DNA from: Pollenia angustigena
Lineage: Eukaryota; Arthropoda; Insecta; Diptera; Polleniidae
Assembly (NCBI GenBank): GCA_930367215.1
Contig: OV884058.1
Location: forward strand, 109,639,802 to 109,703,801
Direction of reading: 5' to 3'
DNA: 64,000 bases
Shown: positions 41,890 to 52,764 of the stretch, in pieces
Layout of the letters: each line of letters starts with the position of its first letter
Position numbering within the stretch: the stretch's first letter is position 1
The notes under the pieces: generated by a model
The model's input: only the letters and a program-made list of their open reading frames with translations
What the model was told of the DNA's origin: nothing
Database searches by the model: none
Made by a program: the position numbers and the translations under genes

Positions 41890-43330
41890 TGCTATTCACA
41901 ATTTTACATGAGCGTTGCCAGTTGTTCTTAATATAAAACCCGCCAAATGCAAATTTTTTATTTGAGCAGAAAATTGTAAACATATTTATTTCATTTATTT
42001 TTTAAATTAGACCTTAAAATAAATAACCAAATTCAATATTCGACAACTTTATTAATTAAAGCTTAGTCAAGTTTTAGAGCACGAAATTATTCGGGAAAGC
42101 CCATTTTAATGTAGATATAACTTAAGCATTCGTATATGAATGATGCCCGTAATTTTTAAAAAAGAAAGCTGGTCGTGTTCGTACCTAACAGTTATATTTA
42201 CCTATTTCAACAATTATTTAGCATAGATGTTTTATCCTTCAGTTTTCATTAAAAAATGACAGCTTTTACACTATTAATACCTATGCACTGCTAGATTTCT
42301 TTTTGTAGAAATTACAGGCAAAAGACTGGCAAAATAAAAAAAATATTAGTTTAGAAGAAACTACTTATGAATTTTAATAGCTTTTATTTAACTTGCAATG
42401 TATGTTTGTGGGTAAAATCTTGCAACTCAAATTTAAAGCAGATTACTCGAACCGATTTAGCTGACATTTTATAACATATGTTCAGTTTGGATGACAATGC
42501 ATGGTTAACTGTGTAAAGTTATTATACATCCAACATGTAAAACACCCAAGATGGCGGACTTATTATTTTAAATGCATTCCAACAATATGAGTATCAAATG
42601 GGAGGGCTTGCTGAGTGACTCTTAATCTTCAATATGGGTATCAACTGAAATGACTTACGGAGAATACGAATGCGAGTTAAAAGTAATCAAATATTTAAAA
42701 AAAAAATATTTTATTTAAATGCTCTGAAAAGAAAATATAAATAATGTAACTTAAAAACTTTTAATATCAACTTAAAACGTCGTTACATAAATTGTCGCGA
42801 GATTCACTTGTGTAGAAGATCAAGTAAATTAAATAACTTGTGGATAGTTAATTATAACTGAACTTGCTGAAAATGACGGTTGATGTGATTGATATTAACT
42901 ACTAAAATTCTCAAACGAAGTAAATACGAGTACTTAAATCTTGCGACAAGCTTTTATATTTAAAAAAAAATTGTGTATTTTATATCATATAAATTGATTA
43001 ATGACATAATAAGTTCGAAAAACAGGCAGTTAAAGTTTTTAAGTAATTATTTCTCTTTAAATAAAGTTACCTAAGCACTTAGAATATGAGATCACCAAAC
43101 AAGTATGAAAACCGCCACGTTTAGCAAGAAATCACTACATATGGCAGCCCAGATTGTACTATGAAATTTTCTAAACAATGTGGCAAATTGCCACTGGCAA
43201 TGTGTTAAAAGAAACAAATATAGTATACTGGTACAACATAAACATTTTAATAGTATTGTTTCTTTTCAATCAGTTGTTGGGTAAACGAAAAAACAACTCA
43301 GAATTTTGCGTTTATTGTTTTCTATTTTTG
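41890..43330. other. AT-rich sequence, nothing recognised
   Basis: Interior of the 40188-44103 hAT. No frame or paired repeat I can defend. Confidence 0.4.
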
Positions 43331-43334
43331 GGTA

Positions 43335-43874
43335 CACTCAAAAAGTTTTACAGTAACTGAATGTAATTTACTAAAATCATTTTCCGTAGAGTTAAAACTT
43401 AATAAAAATGTTGTTATTTTATAATTAAACTAATTCTTTAACTATTTCTATATGTTTCTCCAAAAAAAAATATATGTTCAGTTATTTTTTATGCATAAAA
43501 TAAAACTGAAATACTTAACTGCAAAGTTATTTTAAATTATTTTATTATTTACATACTTATAGGAACATGTGCACATAAATTAAAAAAACACAAATTTTTC
43601 GCTGATTTGGTAGGTAATAATGACAGATATAAATACTGTTTTAGCTGTTTTAGTATGTAATTTAAATTGAGTTAAAATTAATTGAAAAAACCTTTGAATG
43701 TATTTTTTGTAGTTTGTACATTTTAAATAACAAAAAAATTTATTAATTTTTAAAGAATTTCTCCGTTTTAAAATTAACATTAAAAAATAGCCGCAATATT
43801 CCTTTATTTTAAATGAAATTTCAGTTTTTCAAACTTAATATTATTTTGAATTTACCTACATAATATTTTGAGTG
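43335..43874. mobile_element. Tc1/mariner-type MITE (CACTCAAAA)
   Basis: CACTCAAAAAGTTTTACAG and (inverse) CACTCAAAATATTATGTAG flanked by TA. 540 bp. A diverged relative may be 55751-56556. Confidence 0.6.
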
Positions 43875-44802
43875 TAACATCAAACAAATATGCTATACTT
43901 ATTTATTTTAACACATTGCCGTATTCAATCAATTGTGAATGAATGAACGAAATCCACAAAAGACCGACTGACACAAAAGATAAACTGACCCAAAAGACAA
44001 GTGACCTGAAATGAACGACTGAACGAAGTGAACGAACTCGTTCACTGTTTTGAATTGAACGTTAATGACCGGTCACCTAAATGAACGATTAAGCCCAAGA
44101 CTAGTGACTATAAGCGAAAAGTACTGTTGTCACAAAATGGCGTGATCGAATGGATCATGTAACGCGGCGGCGGTCATATGCCTTAAATCATATTTAAAAA
44201 ATAAATACCAGAAAATTATCTACCAGAGTACAAGAAAAAAATTTCATTCCAACAATATTTCTGTCTTGTATTATCATTTCAAGTTATCATGCAGCTAAAA
44301 AAACACCCTATACATTAAAATTCACTTGTACTCTCTACCTTTCATACATATTTGAAATATTTATATCTTTGGCAATTAACAAAAATAAAAATTAAGTAAT
44401 TATGTTATTAGGAATTTAGACGAAAGGTTTTTCGCTTGTTTTTTAAGAGTTCATAGTGGAACAGGGTAAAAATGCGTTAATTTTTACGCTTTGTTTTTTT
44501 TTATCATATTTTGGTATGAAAAAATAAATTTTTCAATTATCCAACCAAAATATACATACCAAAATTCTTAAATTTTAAATAGTTTCATATTTTTTAATTG
44601 CACTAAACATGCCATTGGAGTACTTCAGTACTTTTGCAATGCTAAGAGTACTGAAAAAAGTACAATTATACTAACTTTATCATCCCTGGATCAGACCTTA
44701 AAAATATTTGACGAAAAAATCCCAAAAAAAAAAACATGTGATTAGTAAAGTGGTCCAAATTTAGCTCTATTTTTAACAATTTTTACTGACTTACTTAATA
44801 GT

Positions 44803-45303
44803 ATGTTCACATTTGGCTTCTTAAACGCGTTTAAGCAGTTCGAACGTGATTAAGCTCTAATCACTTCAAAATCGAGATGATTACCCATACATTGAAGTGA
44901 TTTGTTAATCACTTCAAATCGACATGATTACAACTAAATCACTTCATAAACCACATAGAATCTACTGAACATACCCTAATAATGTAGAATCGCTCGATTG
45001 TGTACAACCGGCCAAGATGTCTGCTTAATGTTTTTATTTTTTTTTTCTTAAATAATTCATAAATTTTCACAATTTCATCATTAAATTGATTAAAATAATC
45101 TTCTGATAACTTTATAAAAGTGTTTTTATCCATTTTTAATACTTTAAAGAAATTTAAATTTGTTTGTGGTTTTTTTGTGTGCTTGTGTGTGTGTTTTTTC
45201 TTAATCATCTGTCATCTTAATCATCTCAAATGTAATGTGAACGGCTTTGATTAGCTAAATCAACATTTTGCTTAAACGCGTTTAAAAATCCAAATGTGAA
45301 CAT
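44803..45303. mobile_element. Harbinger-like element with AGT duplication
   Basis: ATGTTCACATTTGG then TTAAACGCGTTTAAGCA, inverse right ATGTTCACATTTGGATTTTT then AAACGCGTTTAAGCA; flanks AGT at 44800-44802 and 45304-45306. Internal TGATTA/TAATCA-rich arms. Carries a minus-strand frame. Confidence 0.7.
44939..45133 (-). CDS. Hypothetical 64-residue frame in the Harbinger-like element
   Basis: From MDKNTFIKLSEDYFNQFNDE through IVKIYELFKKKKIKTLSRHL to a stop in the left arm. The second copy at 41090-41200 keeps the same protein-level start despite nucleotide changes, hinting that it was once coding. Could be the first exon of a transposase. No family motif is seen. Confidence 0.35.
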   Translation of the reverse strand: MDKNTFIKLSEDYFNQFNDEIVKIYELFKKKKIKTLSRHLGRLYTIERFYIIRVCSVDSMWFMK

Positions 45304-45306
45304 AGT

Positions 45307-45905
45307 TACTATAACTTAATTTGTAAGAGAGAATTGTATTATATAATTTAGAAATTGTTGAATGATGTTTCATCTAGAAAACGTTTTGCAAATGCAAAAT
45401 GTTTTTTCTAATTCTAGTGGTTGCGTTTAGGACGCCAAATATTTCATAGGTGTGAATATATGTAGATTTACACACTTTTGTAAACCTACAGTTCTGGTTA
45501 TTGCCACCGGAGCATAGTTTCCGTTCCCGCGACAATTAGTTCTTTGCACAGCAACGACCCGAGTTCAACGAGCAAGGATTGTCAACTACGCAATACCAAC
45601 ATTGCACATCTGGCTGCAACAACAACATCAAAGTTGTCCTCCAAAGTAAAGTGCTGACGCATTAACGCAAGACGGATCAAGGTGCCTCATCTGTATATAT
45701 GGATGGTATAAAATATTACCGAAAAAGACGCTAAGGCTCTTATGAATTGTTTAACGAAAGAAACTCAAAAAGTTAAAGTTGAGTTAGACTATTATTCCAG
45801 ATAAAATAAAAAACTTCCAGTGCGCCTAAATTGACATAAATTATTATTCTATGCCAAAATTTTTCAGATTCGATCTCTTATGTTGAGTTAGGTTGTTATT
45901 CCTGT
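45307..45905. other. Unassigned, locally GC-richer
   Basis: 45480-45700 is of near-balanced composition (CCACCGGAGCATAG, CAACGACCCGAGTTCAACG), possibly a retroelement or exon relic, but no frame of length or motif stands out on either strand. Confidence 0.3.
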
Positions 45906-45909
45906 ATAA

Positions 45910-46773
45910 TCTTTCTAAATATATAAAACAGGATGTGTGTATTGTATGTATGTATCGTATGGACTCCAAAACGGCTGGGCCGATTTTAATGAAATGTTCA
46001 GGGAATCTTCAGAATATTCAGGCGGGTGACACTGTGAAGTCTGATTTTAGATTTTCGGTCTGCGGGCGGAGGGGCGTGGCAAAATCCAATTTTCATATTG
46101 CACCACCAATGACATCTATATAATTTGGACGATTATTTCTTTAAAATGATTGTCATGGTCCAACTTAGATTTATACGAAAAGAAAATTTTGCCCCGCCCA
46201 CTTTTTTCGCATTACCTTAAATCAGAAAACGGCTCCATCGATTTGACAAATTTTTATTTCAAATGTTCGTATCAATCCATTTTAAGTTTTCATCGAAAGA
46301 AAAATTTACCACGCCTACTTTTACGCCCACTTTTTCTATTAAGCGCATAACTTGAAAACGGCTTGACCGATTTGGATGATTTAGGTTTTACGGAAAGAAA
46401 ATTTTGCCCCGCCTACTTTTTTCGATTTACCTTAAATCAAAAAACGGCTTCATCGATTTGACTAATATTTTTTATATGTTCGTATTAATCTATTTTACGT
46501 TTTCATGTACCACGCCTACTTTTACGCCCACTTTTTCTATAACTTGAGAACGGCTTGACCGATTTGGACGATTTTTTAAGTTTTTACGGAAAGAAAATTT
46601 TGCCCCGCCTACTTTAACGCCCACTTTTTTCGATTGACCTAAACTCAGAAAACGGCTCCATCGATTTAACTAATTTTTCTTGCAAATGTTCGTATCTTTT
46701 TAACAGATTTTAAAAATCGAACGTAAACATTTTTCCTAATTTGGACAGGGCAACGTCTGTAGGGTCAGCTAGT
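45910..46773 (+). mobile_element. Helitron-like non-autonomous element
   Basis: Starts TCTTTCTAAATATATAAAAC and ends GGGTCAGCTAGT after a small stem ACAGGGCAACGTCTGT, matching Helitron rules (5' TC, 3' CTAGT with a preceding hairpin). The body has ACGGCTGGGCCGATTTTAAT and about three tandem units of about 200 bp with ACGGCTTGACCGATTTGG, AAAATTTTGCCCCGCC and ACGCCCACTTTTT. No inverted ends or duplication. The right flank begins A instead of the expected T. Confidence 0.6.
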
Positions 46774-48376
46774 AATTCATAAAGTTTAAAGAATACCGAC
46801 TTAAGCTGATTTAGGCAATAATGAAAAAATAATGTTTATATATGTTGTAATCCTGAACTGACTTAGGCGGTTATGCCAAAAAGTCATTTAAAAAAATAAC
46901 TTAAGCTTTTAGGTTTTTTTAGGGTTAATTGCCTTCCTCTAACAGACACAAAAATAAAAATATATAGCAAATAGATTTAGACACGTTGAATACGATGGTA
47001 CTAATAACTTAATCGTGTCCTAACTCAAGTTAGGTTGTTATGGGTTGTGACCACAGATTTGTGGTCGCTTCATATTTCTTAGTGGGCCGCAAATTTGTAT
47101 GAAAACTGTAACGTTATTGTATGGTTGCATATTCGATCGACTTGTCGTGCTGAAAATTGTTAGTGGGTCGCAAACCAGCTGTTTCTCGTTGAAAATGCAA
47201 GCGAACGATAGCGGTAGACATCGTGGTCAAGGCTTTAAATTCTAGTTCTGGTTCTAGTTCATAAAGATAAATAAAAAACGTATTCAAATAATAAACCGAG
47301 TTTAGAATATGAAAAATAAAAAAACAATTTGCTTTTGCTCATTCATATAGGAGATGATCGATTTTGATCATTTTTTATACCCACTCTTGAGTAAACGGTG
47401 GTTGAACGTTTAGGTAATCTTGTTCTACACCATTTAAATCCCTTTTGGGCCAACCTGTAGATGATATTCAAAATTAATTTTATGATTTAAAAGTAACGCT
47501 TCACTTCTTTTGAGGTGAACTCTTCCAAAGTCATAAAAATAATCCTAAATAGGGTAACTCTTTTTCTAAGAAAGTACCAGTGTAAAATTTGTTGTAATTA
47601 CTGGCCTTCCACTTAAGTGTTCGTATGTTTATTTGTTTGTCTGTTTTTTTTGTGCATGTTATTTCTTTTACAATTTTAATGTTTGTAAATTTAACATCAT
47701 TCTGTTGATTAATTTCATCTGATAACAGGTACATTTTTCATTTTATTCTTTAACTTTTTGTTTTCTGGTACGTTTTGTTTGCTTTATCTTAAAGAAAAAA
47801 GCGCTGCATTCGGCTCATATTTGTGTGGGATTTTTAATGCATTTGTTTGTCTGTTTGTTTAAAGTTTTTTTTTTCTTGCTGTTTAAATAGTAGTTCTTGT
47901 CCACAGACGCATGGCCAATGAGTCTTGCGTTTGCGCGGCACTTTTATACAAGTGCTTTTTTGTTAATTGTTTGAACATCATCATGTGTTCTTTGTTTTAT
48001 GACATTTCTTATGAACTCATACGCCAACTACAACAGCAACGTTTGAAAGTTGGAACAAACGTGATCGCAATAAAATTCAAGGAGTTCAGGGCATTAGAAG
48101 CAATTTATGTATTTAAGCATGCTTTTGTAAACAATTACTGACGGCATTAGAAACAGGGGCAATGACTTTTGCTTGTGTGTTTTTACTGGGGAAGTGTGAC
48201 AATTGAAATTACAAGCCTTAATGTGCTTTGGAAGCAAGTCGGAAAAGTAAAAAGGAATTCTAAAGGATTTCGTTTATAGTAAATGTAAAATTTTTATTTG
48301 AAATTCATGCAGGAATGTTAATAAGCTTTCAATTAAGACTGTGCCCAGAGAAAAATTGTGGTTGCAAAAAAACAAC
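46774..48376. other. AT-rich sequence, little recognised
   Basis: A short TTCTAGTTCTGGTTCTAGTT piece at 47240-47262 matches the minisatellite at 56570. Otherwise nothing. Confidence 0.4.
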
Positions 48377-48384
48377 ATTATAAT

Positions 48385-49039
48385 CAGTGTTCAAAATTAA
48401 ACAGAACATTATTTAGCGTACGGCTTACACACGCAGAAACGATATGTATTTTTGTAGTGTTTGTGTATAAGAACACAACAATTTAAACCGTTCGTAACTA
48501 GTTTCAAGAAAGTACCAAACATTATATAATGTTCTATTCTTCGTTATAAAACAGTACGATTGTAGTGTTTCTGTAGACATACATTATAATTTAATGTTTT
48601 GTAGTGTTTTTTTCACTGATAAAGGAATGAGCAAACAAACAATTTAAGCAACACTTATAACAAGTATTGTTGTTGTTGGTTGGCAATTTGAACGACCACG
48701 GCAGGAATGGCTTGTATGTATGTATATTGTGTACATGTTTTGTTTGGATACATTTTTTTGCTGGTTTTTTGTTTTGTATATGTATTTTGTTTTTGTAAAA
48801 ATTTTTGGTTTTCTTTACCAGCCAAAAGGGTGCTAAGCACATCTAAAACGATCGAACGTTAATACGCTAAACCGAACACAACGAAGTTTGTGGTTTTTGA
48901 GATGGTTCGAAGATCACAAACAGACAAACATTATTTTTTGAATGATTTACTACAGAAACACTACTAGCATCTGTGTTTTCCACAAATCTACCGAACCAAA
49001 CACTTAAGAACGATATTTAATGTTTATTTTCGAACGCTG
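48385..49039. mobile_element. hAT MITE (CAGTGTTC), perfect 8-bp duplication, copy 1
   Basis: CAGTGTTCAAAATTAAAC and (inverse) CAGCGTTCGAAAATAAAC; flanks ATTATAAT at 48377-48384 and 49040-49047. 655 bp. A second copy is at 58769-59268. Frames inside (48591-48842) are not conserved in that copy and are rejected. Confidence 0.9.
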
Positions 49040-49137
49040 ATTATAATTCTAACGGGATGTAACTGATACCTCTATATTGGCGATCTTTCAGGTTTGCGCG
49101 ATATCGGTATAGGCGATATTTTACTGTCGATTCGACG

Positions 49138-49308
49138 ATGTCTGCTTCTTTAAATTTTTTTGAGTTTGTGTTTGTGAGAACAAAAACAATTTTGCAGCAA
49201 GTTGTGGGTTATATCGAAGAGGATACAAAATCCATAAGCAATGCAACTGCTGCATTGTCGGACGCTAGTAAACAGTCTTCGCACAGTATTAGAAAATATT
49301 ATAAGTGA
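49138..49308 (+). CDS. Hypothetical 56-residue frame
   Basis: Begins MSASLNFFEFVFVRTKTILQ, then QVVGYIEEDTKSISNATAAL and SDASKQSSHSIRKYYK. Codon choice and composition look more coding than the neighbourhood, and the upstream 60 bp has CGATATCGG/GGCGATATT words. No motif recognised. Confidence 0.25.
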   Translation: MSASLNFFEFVFVRTKTILQQVVGYIEEDTKSISNATAALSDASKQSSHSIRKYYK

Positions 49309-49500
49309 CTCAATAAGATGGAGAATAATTCAGAATAAAAAATAAATCAGAAAAATTTCCGACTTACTTAGCATTAGCTTTGAATAAAAGGGTTGAGGGT
49401 TTATAGACTAATGAGAATTTAAAAATAAAACTCGCGAGCACAAATTTTAAAACGAAAGAACTGACTTGAATTTTGCTCGCGAGAAGAATATTTTCCTACC

Positions 49501-50232
49501 CTGTACCCATGTTCTGTAACTTTAGTGAGAACTTTTTTCATCGAAAAGATGTGAAACAAAATATTCCATCGTTTCTCGAAAAGTGTGAAAAATTTATGTC
49601 TGTAACTCATGTCGAAGACTATCAAAAGAGATTACGTCGTTACGTTATAAATGTCATAATGTTGCACTCGAAGCCGATGTGACATTGCAGACGTTCAGAA
49701 CGCCAGTAACACATATCGTTAACGGCGACCAAAATTTACTAAAATTGAAAATTTTTCAACGACGGCGGCGAAAACACAACCGTCGGCTACACCAAATTGT
49801 GTAGAGAGCGACTTTAATGTTTGTTGTTTGCAAACGAGCTTTGAAGACATTCGTATATTTTATAAAAATGTTAAAAGCAAAATAATAAAACAATGAAAAA
49901 TGTGACAAGAATAAAGTATTATTATTATTCTTTGCATTTTGCGTTTTTAATTGTTTTTTAGTGTTAAAATTTTTTCTCGCCCCATTTTTATTCGTGAGTT
50001 TATTTGACAGTTCAAAGCGGGAACTTTTCTCACCAAAATGTTACAGACACACTTTTTCTGTAAATAAGCTAGTAAATTCCTTACGTGACAGCTTTTACTC
50101 GCCAAAAAAAATTTACAGACACAGTTAAGTGGCAAAAACAGCTGTTTGTTTCAATTTATGGCATTTTTGTTTCATTTCACACATTTCAATCGAAAACTTT
50201 CTCGACGCGAGAGTTACAGAACATGGGCACTG
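49501..50232. mobile_element. TIR element (CAGTGCCCATGTTCTGTAAC)
   Basis: CTGTACCCATGTTCTGTAAC then TTTAGTGAGAA, inverse right CAGTGCCCATGTTCTGTAAC then TCTCGCGTCGAGAA. Subterminal CTCGCGAG/TTCTCACCAAAA words. No clean duplication. Superfamily open. Confidence 0.65.
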
Positions 50233-50267
50233 GTCAAAGCTACTAAAATGAAGATAAGGCTGGCTTT

Positions 50268-50481
50268 TATTCTTAGGAGGGTAGTATTGTTAACATACAA
50301 TTATTGGTCCTTAATTTCTAAGACAATCGAAAGTCTTAACATAACTCTGCATTCCGAAAGTGTTAAAGACACGGCTACCCATAGTAAAAGTTCTGATGAG
50401 TCTACGATAACTGGCCTTTGGAGAGTTTGTGAAAAAGTTATAAGAGAAACCGAGGAGGACGAGCCTCTGTTCATTTCCTAA
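50268..50481 (+). pseudogene. Possible exon, unknown protein
   Basis: After TTTTATTCTTAG the frame runs LISKTIESLNITLHSESVKD then ITGLWRVCEKVIRETEEDEP and ends LFIS. Acidic end and normal composition suggest real past coding. It lies next to the TIR element, whose insertion may have separated it from 49138-49308. Not recognised. Confidence 0.25.
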
Positions 50482-50499
50482 CATTTTGAATGACGCAGA

Positions 50500-50990
50500 T
50501 ACGCTTGTTTACTGGCGCAATGACATGTTATAGCCAAACTTAAAAAAATGGCGCAAAAATGCTAACGTTTTCAAACGTTTCCACTTCAGTGGAAAATAGT
50601 CTATTAACACTTTAAAAGGTATTAACTTTAACCACACATTTTAATGTCAGCACTATCCACTATGTGATTAACTAACTTATTTATAACCATGGTAAACAGT
50701 TTTATATTTCTCTCTATTCAAATAGATATGTATATCGTGGCAGCTCTGTCAAGTAAAACATCAAAATAGGATAAAATAAGAAAGAAGAACAAAACAAAAA
50801 CCGTTTAAATTACAGATTTCAAATAGTATTGGCGTTTGGATAAATATTTAAGAAGCTCCACGGAAAATGTATGTTTGACAAGAAGTGGATAAATTGTAGG
50901 CTAAATACCCCAAAGACATATTATTTATCGACTTTATAGGTACAACTATAAATAAACACTTTTCTAAGCTGATTAAACCAAAAAGGCTGG
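50500..50990. other. Unassigned sequence
   Basis: Nothing supported. Confidence 0.35.
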
Positions 50991-50994
50991 TGTA

Positions 50995-51060
50995 AACAAA
51001 CCACAATTTGTTTTGTTAAAAATAACAGCTGACTGAAACAGCTGGCTTTAAACACCAGCC
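50995..51060. repeat. Short palindromic repeat (GGCTGGTGTAAA)
   Basis: GGCTGGTGTAAACAAACC faces GGCTTTAAACACCAGCC around AACAGCTGACTGAAACAGCT. Possibly a very small MITE. Confidence 0.45.
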
Positions 51061-51523
51061 ACCATTTAACGAATTTCCTATGAAAATCTGTATAATAAAC
51101 CCTTTATAAATCAAAAATATTTTTTATGGATATGCGGGTTAGTGAATAGCAAAATGGTTGATTTTGTGGTAAACATTTTTAAACGAAACAATTGTGGTTT
51201 AAAAAGCATAGTGAACCGCACTCAGTGTTGCCAGAAGTAGGGGAAAATCCCTACATGTAGGTATTTTTGAAACTTAAATACAAGGGTAGGGAAAATCGGA
51301 CAGATTTTCCATAATTTCCAAAATGTAGGGACTTTTCGTCATATCGTATTATTTAATAATAAATGCGTAAAAAACTTATTTTAATGATATTTTATTGGTC
51401 AAACCGGTTGAAAAAATTCCCCTAAAAAGCTTCAAAATATATTCCCAGAGTTGTTTGTGGTTTAAAAAGTTGACGACACTAATATGTATGTATATGCTTT
51501 TTCTAAGTTATCATTCAATGGGT

Positions 51524-51774
51524 CTAATATCGAAAAAAATCAAAGGAGCCAAAATAAACTACTTCGAATAATCACAGCTGCCCCTTGGTATGTTAAAAAC
51601 TCAAATATTCACAAGGATCACAATGTTCCATTAGTTAAAACTATGATTACGAAATATGCAGTAAAATACTTAAAAACGCTCGAATTGCCTCCGAACCCAC
51701 TAGCACGAAATATTTTAAATGATAGCGGCCACACTCGCTTAAGAGAAGAGACACTGCAGCACTTATCCAATTAG
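51524..51774 (+). pseudogene. Jockey-like ORF2 C-terminal fragment
   Basis: Reads SQNKLLRIITAAPWYVKNSN, IHKDHNVPLVKTMITKYAVK, YLKTLELPPNPLARNIL. The QN..LR.I..APWYV.N..IH.DL.VP......I......Y...L..HPNPLA..L pattern is the well-known tail of jockey-type reverse transcriptase polyproteins. Frame open to the stop; the apparent N terminus before 51524 belongs to the host hAT. Confidence 0.85.
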
Positions 51775-51937
51775 ATGAGCGATAAACACCTATATAAGTG
51801 AACAGAACCCGTGATGAAGAAAATTTGTGTCTGGCACTGGCAGGACATAAAATAACATATTAGGTTAAGATTTGATTAATTATTGTTAATTCATATTTAA
51901 TATATGAAGATCCAATAAATAAATAATGAAAAAAAAA
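51524..51937 (+). mobile_element. Jockey-like LINE 3' end with 14-bp target duplication
   Basis: Flanked by ATCATTCAATGGGT (51510-51523) and ATCATTCAATAGGT (51938-51951). Ends in AATAAATAAATAATG and an A tail. Very strongly 5'-truncated (414 bp). Confidence 0.85.
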
Positions 51938-52142
51938 ATCATTCAATAGGTGTGATCCCGTACTTTTTGGGTGTAAAGTTCGGTAAAATGAGAGTAAACA
52001 AAAATTTCTCTCACTTATAGACAAAAATGTACAAAAAACCAAATTTCTGATCAAAAAGAGAACGTTAATATGAAATTTGTTTAAATAAGTTCATAAATGA
52101 CACTGTAACGTTCATAAAATTAAAATTCAAGCATTTACTAAC

Positions 52143-52764
52143 GTGGGGGTGTTTTAAAACCATATGAGATCAGGCCATGATGGCTTTATTGCTCAATTGA
52201 ATGGGAGATAAAGCCATAATGGCCTTATTGCCCAATCATTGACAGGTAACGTCATATTTAAAATTTTGCGAAATAAGATTTATACAGGCCTGTTCTGAAA
52301 ATCACTTTAACTCAAATCACATGTGCCTTCTAAAATCACACGTGTGATATTTTAGCGTCCCGTTTTTGTGTGGTTTGTTATGATCTTTGATGATCGCAAA
52401 TGAGAGATAAAGCCATATTTTTCAGAATATTGTTATGCATGGTGTAAACATTCTGTAAAAGGGAAAATCCTTAGTTATCATTGAAAAACATTTTTTTATT
52501 CTTGTGACGCACGCAGGAAAACTTTATTCAGCGAAGCCACCTGCCGCGCCCTACTGGAGAAAAAAAAAACCCCCTAAGCAAGGCCGCAGGCAGCCACGAG
52601 GAAAAACTTTTGGATGCGAAGCCAGATTTCAATACTTAACTTTAGTGTCTCCGGAACTGAAATGAGAGATAAAGCCATTTTCTAATATTGGTAATGTAAG
52701 CTTAGGACATGATGGCTTTATCTCCATGGTATTAAAGCATCCCCCCCCCCCCCCCCCACCCCCC
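52143..52764. mobile_element. TIR element, GGGGGTGT family (small relative of 14945-18123)
   Basis: Left GTGGGGGTGTTTTAAAACCA then TATGAGAT, right inverse GGGGGATGCTTTAATACCAT then GGAGAT after an expanded C tract. Repeated GAGATAAAGCCAT and GGCTTTAT words and the GC-rich GAAGCC...CCGCAGGC block tie it to the larger element. ACTAAC lies at both outer edges. Confidence 0.65.

Larger units (their letters stand above)
40188..44103. mobile_element. hAT element, perfect 8-bp duplication
   Basis: Ends TAGAGTTGTG and (inverse) TAGTCTTGGG; flanks GTGACTAT at 40180-40187 and 44104-44111. Subterminal regions are full of GAACGA/TCGTTC words in both orientations (40205-40330 and 43935-44095). No transposase; interior filled by further insertions. 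Confidence 0.8.
40052..44122. mobile_element. Small MITE in the mariner, itself split by a hAT
   Basis: AACTTTTTGTCTATAGTAAC and (inverse) ACTTTTCGCTTATAGTCAC bound about 150 bp of own sequence (40052-40187 plus 44112-44122). GTACTG stands on both sides; excising it rejoins mariner LLEKV to the C-terminal fragment. Confidence 0.6.
37886..44204 (+). pseudogene. mariner transposase, three exonless fragments
   Basis: Fragment 1 (37886-38046): ERIVFTDEAYF with the first catalytic Asp region, and KLTVWWGLHASG. Fragment 2 (39793-40051): DIWFQQDGTTCPT, then PRSGPVHWPTRSCEFTNLDY, FIWDY, KSLVYADKFEALEANIQATI and LRPDLLEKV. Fragment 3 (44127-44204): RGGGHMP..IIFKK and the stop, the family's C terminus. 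The D,D34D pattern can be followed, although SCEFTNLDY departs from the usual CDLTPLDY. Stops and frameshifts are present and the N terminus is missing. Confidence 0.8.
36787..44309 (+). mobile_element. mariner element, heavily interrupted
   Basis: Left GGGTGTTTTTTAAACTGCAT and right (inverse) AGGGTGTTTTTTTAGCTGCA are mariner-like ends, with TA next to both. Transposase remnants lie in order on the plus strand at 37886-38046, 39793-40051 and 44127-44204. A hAT (36885), a CAC-ended element (38047) and a MITE containing another hAT (40052) split it. Confidence 0.8.
36666..44688. mobile_element. Outer hAT-like element (CAGGGATGATAA)
   Basis: Ends CAGGGATGATAACTGACA and (inverse) CAGGGATGATAAAGTTAG, both followed by GTAC-rich sequence; flanks TTTCAGAC and GATCAGAC agree at six of eight bases. 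Its own sequence is only about 500 bp. The rest is a mariner element with further insertions. Confidence 0.6.

Noticed and set aside
44803..45303. Coding gene with KKKHTHKHTKK start
   Set aside because: That N-terminal stretch is a translated GTGTGT-type simple repeat; only the part from MDKN is considered.
48591..48842. Two overlapping minus-strand frames of 61 and 83 codons
   Set aside because: They lie inside the hAT MITE and are not kept in the second copy at 58769.
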